Assembly: GCF_026745355.1 (NCBI RefSeq)
Contig: NC_079210.1
Coordinates: 28,092,029-28,156,028, forward strand
Length of the DNA stretch: 64,000 nt
DNA from: Beta vulgaris subsp. vulgaris
Taxonomy: Eukaryota; Streptophyta; Magnoliopsida; Caryophyllales; Amaranthaceae
Reading direction: 5' to 3'
The notes under the pieces were generated by a model, which was not told the origin of the DNA, made no database searches, and was given only the letters and a program-made list of their open reading frames with translations. Position numbers and translations under genes: made by a program. This document shows, piece by piece, positions 56,421 to 64,000 of this stretch. The first letter of the stretch is position 1; each line of letters opens with the position of its first letter.

Positions 56421-57708
56421 ATTTAAGCCAACCTTTTGAAAATCCAGATATAAGCCAACCTTTGTATCAGTTTTGCCAATTTTAGGTCAGATTACCTCCA
56501 ACCTGTTTTACAGGTTAAAATATATTAATTTTTTTCTGAATTTCTTTTGTTATTTTTTACCTCATATTTTCCATTCAATCCTCCCCCATCTATTATCTCC
56601 CTCATCTCTCTTCTCCCTCATCACTCACCACCACCGTTGTACCGCCGCCACCGCAGCCTCAGGATCTCCTATCTCCTCTTTGTTTCATTTTTATTTTTTA
56701 ATTTTCCCCTTTTATGGCGGGGTTGCGGGTTTTGGTCTTGGGTTTGGTTTGGTGGGGCTAGATTGTCGGGGTGTTGGGTTCTGTTGGGGGGGTCTTGGGC
56801 TTGTTGGGGTTCGGTTCTGGGGGTCTCAGTTTGGTGGGGGTGGTTCAGTTTTGGGGTTTGGGCTAGTCATGGCTGGGTTGTGGGGGTTTTAGGTTGTGGC
56901 TGGGTGGGGTTAATTCGGTGGTGGGTGGGTTTTGGGTGCTGGGATTGTTGGGTTTGGTGGGGTGGTTTGGTTATGGGGTTAGGTTCGGCTTGCATGGTTG
57001 AGTAGGGGTGGTGGGAGTTTGATTTTGGTGGTGGTGGAGGTTCGGTTGTGGGTTAATGATGGTGATTCAGTTGTGGGTTAATGTTGGGGTCCGATTTGGC
57101 TTTGTAGTGGGGATTCGGGTGGTGGAAGATCGTTATGGTGGTCGTGGGTTTGGTTTTGGTGGGGGGTCGGTTCGAATGGGAGTTCGATTGGAGGGGTCTG
57201 GTTGTGGTGGGGGGTCGGGTTCGATTGGTGGGGTCTGGTTGTGGTGGTTGTGGGTTTAGTTCGAGTGGGGGTTTGATTGGTGGGGTGGGCATTGGGTGTT
57301 TTTCGCCTCGGGGTGGGTATCATGTGTTTTTAGGTGAGGGGTGGGGGGTTGTCGGGGTGGGAAGTGGGTGTTTTCAGGTGAGGGGTGGGAGTTGTTGGGG
57401 TGGGCAGTGGGTGGCTGGTGTTTGGCGGTGGTGATAGTGGTGGGTGGCTGATGTTTGGTGGTGATAATAATAATAATAATAATAATGATTAATAACAATT
57501 ACAATTAATATTTAATAACAATAATAAATTAATAATTAGTGATAATAGCATTATTAACCTGAAACAACAGGTTACCAACAGGTTAACCTAGCACTTAACC
57601 TAATTTTGGCAAAACTGATACAAAGGTTGGCTTATATCTGGATTTTCAAAAGGTTGGCTTAAATGTGGAATACGGGCCAAAGGTTGGCTTATTTTTGTCA
57701 ATTTTTCC
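56377..57708. mobile_element. Mutator-like element with G/T-rich core, nested in the copia element
   Basis: Inverted repeats of about 115 bp: left begins GGAAAAATTGACAAAAATAA and repeats AAGCCAACCTTT three times; the right end is its reverse complement, finishing TTTTTCC at 57708. Exact 9-bp target duplication TTATTACTA (56368-56376 and 57709-57717). No transposase. The left inner part (56530-56700) looks like a gene leader (CT-rich, CACCACCACCG), after which 56700-57440 is almost devoid of A and C on the plus strand. Confidence 0.93.
56710..57440 (+). repeat. G/T-rich, strand-asymmetric core of the MULE
   Basis: Long run of GGGTTT, GGTGGGG, GTTCGATTGG and GGTTGTGGTGG words; overlapping open frames in all plus frames and on the minus strand are due to composition. 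Some longer units repeat (GGGGTCGGGTTCGATTGGTG and GGTCTGGTTGTGGTGG, 57160-57250). Many runs of three or more G could form quadruplexes. It ends with an (AAT)n microsatellite at 57463-57487. Confidence 0.8.
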
Positions 57709-57719
57709 TTATTACTATA

Positions 57720-58110
57720 TACCTCAAGCTTCTTGATATGCTTCAGACAATTTACATTGAAACAATACAAACGATTATATTTCTTCCTAACAACAATGAT
57801 ATCCTTACTAGAATGGGCCTGAAATAGACAACCATCACTAGTAGATATTACTGCAATATCAGATGTTCTCACCAATTGTCCTATAGACATCAGATTGTAT
57901 TGCAACCAAGATTACATCATGCAGTACCAAGTCTCCACTCAAATTAACTTTTCCAGTTATTTTCACCAATTTATGACTTCCATCAGGTAATCTTACTTTG
58001 ATGGGTGTATGCAACATTCTTTTATCAGTTAATAGTGATTCATCAAATATCATGTGATCACAAGCACCAAAATCTATGATCCAATTATCATTATCATGTT
58101 ATTTAATCAT
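57720..58110 (-). pseudogene. Protease region of the short-LTR copia element
   Basis: The minus strand near 58090-58050 reads NWIIDFGACDHM, the copia protease active site with F in place of S (usually DSGA). It continues as MIFDESLLTDKRML, VRLPDGSHKLVKITGKV and LVLHDVILV, breaks near 57880, then NLMSIGQLVRTSDIAVI and LFQAHSSKDIIVV to the MULE insertion. The LPDG...V...G.V pattern is typical. Confidence 0.85.
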
Positions 58111-59390
58111 AGAAATGATTGCAAGTCAATACCTGCAAAACTAGCAAAGCTAGTAAGCCCAACTCCATTGTTATCATCAGAATGTTGCTTGCCCTTCAAA
58201 TTATACATCACTTGTGGACAAATAGCAGAAACCATATTAGAATTAATATTTTCAGCCGCATTAGCAGCACATGGAGAAGATCCAACTCCAAGATTGAAAT
58301 TAAGAGGTGTCTCCTCATATTCAGTATGAGCATTTGCAACAATTCTGTTGTAACTGCTGATCAATGTGTGCCATTCCACGTTTCTTCCCAACCTTAATTG
58401 TGTTATACCACTCAGGATAACCAATCAAGTTGAAGCATTGGTCCACTGAATCTCCTTTATTTTTGCAATGGTTACAAAATTTCTCCATTTTCTCCTTTTT
58501 CCAATCTCTTTTATGTAGATTAGAAAAGTATGGTTTCTGTTGTGTTTGTATTCTCTGAAATCTTTGTGCAGCCATTGCACTACTTTCAGCACCAATCTCT
58601 ACATTGGTAGCACTAACCTCCTTTTCTTTCTCAATTTGTACTTGAGCAATTGAGAACACAGGATTAATAGAGAGAAGTGGATTCCATAGACAGAACATTA
58701 GTAATTGTAGTGTTAAAACTACTATTCAGACCAAAAAGAAATTGCATCAATCTATCTTCTGCTTCAAGATCTTGTAATTTCTTCAAGAAATTCGAAGTAC
58801 AATTACTCAAAACTAAACAACTACAAACCAACATCATCTTCAAACTTTGCAATTCATCCCATAATCTCTTGATTTTGCCATAATATGCAACAATAGTAAT
58901 GTTTTCTTGTTTTAAACCATCAATTTCTTTCTTCATTTGATATATCAAAGGTCCATTAGATTGATCAAATCTTTCTTGTAACTCACTCCACAATTCAATA
59001 AAACTCTCCATATAACCAAATGCATCAGCTAATTTAGAATTAATAGAACTCAAAATCCAATTCATCACCATATAATTAGCTCTTTTCCACTCATGAAAAT
59101 CCTTACTCATCTCATTAGGCATAGGTAAGGTTCCATTAATGAATCCTTCCTTATTTTTCGCAATTAAAGCACGACGCACATTTCTACTCCATCTTGCAAA
59201 ATTATTTCCAGTGAAAATAGAGGTGACTAAAGATGCAGAGGACTATCAGACATAGCTATGAATAGGGGATCAATATTACCTCCATTTCCTCCATTGACAC
59301 TACCTCCGCCATTAGTGTTACCTCCATTTTCTTCATTAGCTGAAACCTCATAATTTTGATCCATAATTCTGTAAGATTTTGGTTGAATTG
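58111..59390 (-). pseudogene. gag of the short-LTR copia element
   Basis: The start is most likely ATG 59361 (MDQNYEVSANEENGG, followed by an asparagine/glycine-rich stretch, then DPLFIAMSDSPLHL). A shift near 59230 leads to TGNNFARWSRNVRRALIAKN and FINGTLPMP, the characteristic copia gag N-domain, then WSELQERFDQSNGP and LIYQMKKEIDGLKQENITI (59179-58840). A knuckle CNHCKNKGDSVDQCF (58480-58436; D replaces H) precedes the protease. Frameshifts near 59230, 58670 and 58330. Confidence 0.85.
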
Positions 59391-59549
59391 CAAGATAACA
59401 AAATCGCAAAACAATTAGATCAACAAAATATGTCAGAAATCAAGAAAACTCGTAATTTCAAATTTGTCGCAACAAATCGTATAATTTCAGAATGGATTTC
59501 AATCACTAATAAAATCTAAAAAAAATTCAATCTCGTAAGGAGATTCTCA

Positions 59550-59560
59550 CTCTGATACCA
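59550..59560 (-). other. Primer-binding site (initiator Met tRNA)
   Basis: The minus strand reads TGGTATCAGAG immediately after the 5' LTR end. Confidence 0.92.
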
Positions 59561-59767
59561 TGTAGAAACCATAATCAAGGATTCATATTCTCATGCAAAG
59601 ATAGAATAACAAAAAAGTTTATTAAGGAAGAAAGAGAGAGAAATTTGTTATTCAGCTCAACTAACTCAATTATTACAAGAGTTAATATGCCTCTATTTAT
59701 ACTATCTGACTAATCACTATCGCTGACTAGGAAAATAGATTTACAAAATATAGAAATAAAGATTATA
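59561..59767 (-). repeat. 5' LTR of the short-LTR copia element
   Basis: 207 bp. On the minus strand a TATA box (GTATAAATAGAGG, 59704-59692) is followed about 25-30 bp later by the probable RNA start. Ends ...GGTTTCTACA directly before the primer-binding site. Confidence 0.93.
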
Positions 59768-59772
59768 ACAAT

Positions 59773-60800
59773 TATGTGCATGTCACCCTAATTTTTTATG
59801 AATATATCACCCTAATTTCTTAAAAATTCTTCATAATATTCTTCACAAAATTCTTATATTATGCTTTAGAAACCTCAACACCATATCTCTCCCCCACCCG
59901 ACCCGACCCGACCCCACCCCACCCCACCCCAAATGTCTCCTCCTACCATCGATCAGGGGATAACTGAGCACCACACAAATATGCCAAGGAGCATTGTCAT
60001 TAATCATTGGGCATCAGATATTTCGATATTGTCAAAGAAGACCACCCTCTATCAACACCTGGACCACCTAGTTAGATTTCTTTAATAGTATAAATGGAGT
60101 TTTTATCAAATAATTTCAAGTAATTTTTTTTATCAAATACCATCCAATCTAATAGATTCGTCATTTGGCACTGAATTTCTTGAAAATTCAGCATTTGTCC
60201 TAAAAACTAATGACCATTAGCTTTTTTAGTCGTTAGTTCCTAATTTCGTTTGTAAACCTTAATTAACAACGAGTTAAATCATTTTCAATGGGTCTTTTCG
60301 CTCTTCCTTCATAACTCTGTCTCCCCTTTTTTGGTCACAACTATGTAATGTTTTAATTATGTCTCGAATCGAATCCTTGAGCTATTAGTAAGAAATTATT
60401 ATAAATTTACCATCTGAACTAATATGATTTATTGATTCTTATGTCCACAAAATACTTTTTATGCCATGTAAAACATTTTGTAAAGTGACATTCATCCCTT
60501 CATAATCGACTTACTATTAAAAAAAAATTAATAAATGCATTGTATCATATTTAATCTCATGATTTCAAGCTAATATATCAAAGTTTTAACCACTAAATCA
60601 TGTGATATTCGGTGTAATCATTTTTGAAGTAAAATAGTAATAAATGAAAAATACAAGTATCCGAAAAATAGCCCAGATCTAAAAACTAGTTAAATCATAA
60701 AATGTGGTGAGATGTTTTTATATTTCTCCCTCCATATTTCAATCTTCAATCTCTATTTTATACTATCTTTGTTGCTTAGCTTTAAAAATAGCTAGTTAAT
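59773..60800. other. AT-rich spacer; pentanucleotide microsatellite
   Basis: No gene or recognisable element. 59892-59930 is a CCCGA/CCCCA pentanucleotide run of about eight units. 60715-60780 contains CTCCCTCCATATTTCAATC, which looks like one end of a Stowaway element, without a partner. Confidence 0.5.
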
Positions 60801-60804
60801 ATTA

Positions 60805-61052
60805 CCTTCGTTTCTCAATAACTGAAACTCTTTTCTTATTTGAAATAGTCAAAATAAGTGCAACCAAGTTTAACATAGTAAACAAAGTTCAATATTATTA
60901 CAAATATGCCACCAAAAGGCAAGAGGGGACCATCATTTTTTTTTTCATCACTTTAATTCCCTTACTTTATTGTGGTCCCAACCTTTTCTCCCTACATTTC
61001 TTGGTATTTTCCTATTTTCTCTATATTGTACTTATTGAGAAACTGAGGAAAT
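60805..61052. mobile_element. Stowaway-like MITE, degenerate ends
   Basis: Flanked by TA. Left CCTTCGTTTCTCAATAACTG, right CTTATTGAGAAACTGAGGAA; inverted over about 20 bases with a few mismatches. 248 bp. Confidence 0.7.
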
Positions 61053-61089
61053 ATATATCAATAGCTTAAAAATACAAATTTTAATATAT

Positions 61090-61352
61090 CTAAAAATATC
61101 CCGTGTGATAGTTTCCTATCACAATTAATAAACGTTGATCTTAAATGATAGAGTTAAAAAAAATACAGAACAACGCACTAGTAAAACTGAAAAAGAATAT
61201 GCTATAACACAAATTTCCATGCCGCCACGTATTTTGCCCCCTCCCAAGCAATTGACACAAATTAAACAATAAAAATGTGCGTTAAGGCTCGAACCCGCAA
61301 CCTCTCCTTTGAGATATAAAAACACTAACCAACCAATCTACGAGCTCATATC
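61090..61352 (-). mobile_element. tRNA-derived SINE-like sequence
   Basis: On the minus strand the head has an A-box-like GTAGATTGGTTGG (about 61345-61333) and, 30 bp on, a B box GGGTTCGAGCC (61298-61288), followed by about 190 bp ending in T/A-rich sequence. Distance and order of the boxes fit an RNA polymerase III promoter derived from a tRNA. The acceptor stem is not conserved, so it is not a tRNA gene. Confidence 0.5.
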
Positions 61353-61827
61353 GATATTTTATTGTAAATAGAAGTAATTATGTTTCTTAAGTTGACACAC
61401 AAGTTCGACTCCTACATTATTGACCTATCAAGTAAATGAGTAATATACTAATATATTCCCATTTTACAAAGATATATTACTTCTCAAGTTTTCATTTACA
61501 ATAATAGTGATAATAAAAAATCAAATCAACTATGCTGCATTGTAAAAATCTCTATTGGGCTCACCAAATCTTAACTTGTGCTTCGCCTTCAAGATAAAAA
61601 ACACACTATTACCTATCTGAATGAGAAATTTGAAAAAAATATTGTAGTTAATTTCAATCAATTATAGGTAGGAACGGAAATGGAACGTGTTGTTATGTCC
61701 CGAAAAATGATATTGTATGATGAGTTTGTGTGCGGGTACTATTTGTCTTAGATATACACTTATAAACTTATATAGGAGTGATATATTAATGACAAACAGT
61801 TACTCTTTAGACGTGGATAACCTTTTT

Positions 61828-64000
61828 TTTTTTTTTTTTTTTTTTCTAAATCAAGAAGTATATTGCAAGCATTCTCAAACACAACAACCTACAGAGCAAC
61901 CAAGGGAGGCAAACCAACTAGGTTGGACCCCCTACCCCAAGGCCCTCACACAACATTACACACAAACATAACTAGTAAGATCCCTAAGCCATGTTCTATT
62001 AGCTAGAGACACTTTTGTAGGGAGAACACTATAACATCTTTCTATAGCATCTTTTTGTACTCTATTTACTGTGTTATTCACAGAAGACACTTTTTGAGAC
62101 CAATACACTTCATTTCTAACTCTCCATATGTTATAGACCAGTGCTCCTAGAACAGCAGCATATACCTGCTTCTTAAACTTGGCTTCCTTGCACCTGCTAA
62201 TCCAGTGCATAAACGACTGCGCATTTAGATTACTATGTTGAATTCCCATCCATGTGATAATTCTCCTGAGAACAGCCTTGTTGTAGCTGCATTCAAAAAA
62301 CAAGTGCTCTTGATTTTCCTCCTGTAGTCCACAAATCAGACACTGATCTGTTGTTGCAATGCCCATAGCATATAGTCTTTTTGTTGTCTGTATTCTGTCC
62401 ATTTTCATCAACCACAAGAAGAACCTATGCTTTGGTCTTATCATTCTCTCCCATACATATTTATCCCAGTGTATCTTGGTGAAATTGCCTGTCAATATAT
62501 TATATATTGACTTGACAGAATATTCATCTCTTCTTTAACTTCACATATCTTCTTCCAGTACCAGCTACATCCATGAGCAGGCTTGTAATCCCACCAATTA
62601 TCATTCTTCACATATAATTCACTCACCCATTTAATCCAAAGATTGTCTTTTTTATTTTCCAGTGCCCAAGCATATCTACCCATAGTTGCCTTGTTCCAGC
62701 ATTCTAAGTTCCTCACACCTAAACCACCTGCATTTTTAGGAGTACACACCTTCTCCCAAGCAACATATCCCCCTCTGCTACTGAAATAGTTCCCAGACCA
62801 CAGGTATGCTCTACATAACATCTGTATTTCCTGTATAACCTTCTTGGGCAATACAAATATCTGAGACCAGTACACTTGAATACTGAGAAGGACTGCATTT
62901 ACCAGCACCAATCTGCCCTGGTATGAGATGTTCCTGCTGCTCCAGCTTCTCACTCTTGCCGTTATCTTCTCCACCATCATTAAACAGTCCTTCACTCCCA
63001 ATCTTCTATGGCTGATTGGGACCCCAAGATATTTAAAAGGCAGCTTGCCTCTAGAGAAACCTGAAACATTCAGAATTCTCTGAACTTCTTCTTCCTTCAT
63101 TCCAGCTGTAAATACCTCAGTCTTGCTCTCATTGACCTCCAAGCCTGAAACATTTGAGAAGTGATTGAATCCTTGTAGCATCAGATACACTAACTTGAAA
63201 TCACCCTTGCTGCATAGTATGACATCATCAGCAAAACATAAGTGGTTGAGCTTTACCCCTGAACATCTAGGATGGAATTTAAACTCTGACTTCTCTCCAA
63301 TCATCTTCATTGTTCTAGACAAATAGTCCATTCCAATGACAAACAATAAAGGTGACATAGGGTCACCTTGTCTGAGCCCCTTTTTCCCAGCAAAATAACC
63401 ATAACAGCTACCATTGATTACCAGTGAATACTTGGGAGATTTTACACATTCCATTATCATCTGTATAAACTTTCAGGAAATTTAGAGCTCTTAACATATC
63501 TTCAATGAATTCCAATCTACTGAATCATAGCTTTTTTCAAATCCATCTTGATATACAACTTGGGCTTGCCTTTTCTTCCCATAAGCCCCTCACATATCCT
63601 GGCAAATTAAGCACATTGTGAGCTATGAACCTTCCTTTTATGAAAGCCCCTTGATTTTCAGCAATGATTTCAGGTAATATCCTGCTAACCTATTCAATAA
63701 CCTTTGTAATGGTTTTATATATCACATTACAGCATGCTATGGTCTGTATTCATAACATGCCCTGGACACCTCACTTTTGGAATTAAAGTGATGAGTGTGT
63801 TATTAACCTCTTTAAGAAGCTTACCATTCATAAAGAAGTCTTTAACTGCTTGAATCACATCATTTCCCACTATATTCCAAGCATCTCTGAAAAAGTGGGT
63901 ACCAAACCCATCAGGACCAGGAGATTTACCTCCAGGAATAGAGAATAAACATCTCTTGATCTCATCCTCAGTGACAAGCTCCAGTAATATATTCTGGTGC
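61828..64000 (-). mobile_element. LINE (L1-type), minus strand, 5' end outside the window
   Basis: The poly(A) tail is the T-run at 61828-61850, followed (minus strand) upstream by a 3' UTR with GGGGTCCAACCTAGTTGGTT (61937-61917), shared with the LINE at 45-50 kb. The ORF2 C-terminus is nearly open across 63460-61956. A target duplication cannot be tested because the 5' end is beyond 64000. Confidence 0.92.
61956..64000 (-). pseudogene. LINE ORF2: reverse transcriptase and zinc-binding C-terminus
   Basis: From the right edge: GGKSPGPDGFGTHFFRDAW (about 63945-63889) in RT motif order, a broken part at 63800-63470 (PKLYIKMDLKKA, with stops), then an open frame from 63460: LRQGDPMSPLLFVIGMDYLS, LCFADDVILCSKGDFKLV (catalytic FADD at about 63236-63225), LPFKYLGVPISHRRL, WSSRNISYQGRLVLV and GGLGVRNLECWNKATMGRYAW. 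A stop at 62492 separates the final piece 62495-61956, with the zf-RVT domain (ERMIRPKHRFFLWLMKMDRI, CLICGLQEENQEHLFFECSY, YNIWRVRNEVYW). It is the best preserved LINE here. Confidence 0.93.

Larger units (their letters stand above)
53245..59767 (-). mobile_element. Ty1/copia retrotransposon with short (207-bp) LTRs, structurally complete
   Basis: LTRs at 53245-53451 and 59561-59767, both 207 bp and about 93-95% alike by eye; exact 5-bp target duplication ACAAT (53240-53244 and 59768-59772); primer-binding site for initiator Met tRNA (59560-59550); polypurine tract CTTGAAGGGGGAG (53464-53452, minus). Gag, protease, integrase, RT and RNase H are present in the copia order. A Mutator-like element is nested between protease and the GAG-pre-integrase region. 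Confidence 0.95.

Noticed and set aside
56473..57498. Long open frames on both strands in the MULE core
   Set aside because: The glycine/tryptophan/valine-rich (plus) and proline/threonine/asparagine-rich (minus) products follow directly from the G/T skew; no start context or conserved domain.
61275..61352. Functional tRNA gene on the minus strand
   Set aside because: Pol III boxes are present but there is no paired acceptor stem or convincing anticodon loop; SINE-like is more likely.

Overview
This window is repeat-rich plant nuclear DNA. It reads as a transposon-dense intergenic block of a eudicot genome; the species cannot be named from the sequence. I found no intact host gene, rRNA or functional tRNA gene, CRISPR array or bacterial-type operon. 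Every protein-like stretch I recognise belongs to a transposable element, mostly broken by frameshifts and stops, or is a decayed gene fragment apparently carried by one.

Layout. 1-5236: 3' part of an Athila-like Ty3/gypsy element (gag-protease end, an ORF in the position after pol, 3' LTR) with no reverse transcriptase or integrase between. 5546-7876: a Mutator-like TIR element (9-bp target duplication) containing a CACTA element (6263-7754; 3-bp duplication). 8177-10087: lone minus-strand SIRE-type LTR beside a MULE transposase C-terminus (10085-10640). 11723-12050: chromovirus LTR fragment. 12164-14625: Helitron-like termini around decayed exons of bacterial-type PEP carboxylase. 14740-25920: a complete but degenerate SIRE-type Ty1/copia element on the minus strand (gag, protease, integrase, RT, RNase H, env-position ORF, 1.15-kb LTRs), with a second CACTA element in its 3' LTR. 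26163-26458: Stowaway MITE. 27400-39549: a very degenerate chromovirus (plus strand), split by a hAT element (29995-31044) and, inside its 3' LTR, by a younger near-complete Ty3/gypsy element (33043-39304). 41600-42023: LINE 3' end; then two Stowaway MITEs, a third CACTA element (43496-44798), and an AT-rich tandem array (44880-45275 and 50220-51545) split by a nearly full-length LINE (about 45390-50219). 53245-59767: a complete short-LTR Ty1/copia element (minus strand), carrying a Mutator-like element with a strongly G+T-rich core (56377-57708). 60805-61052: MITE; 61090-61352: SINE-like sequence; 61828-64000: a second LINE (minus strand) leaving the window.

Chronology is readable from the nesting: chromovirus before hAT and before the gypsy element in its LTR; SIRE before its CACTA; copia before its MULE; first MULE before its CACTA; tandem array before its LINE. 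Many junctions have exact target duplications, so the insertion calls are the firmest part of this annotation. I saw no convincing new biological system. The most unusual items are the Helitron-associated PEP carboxylase exons, the strand-asymmetric G/T-rich MULE core, the hairpin-rich subterminal arrays of three separate CACTA elements, and CpG-dense blocks repeated in two places of the Athila-like element.
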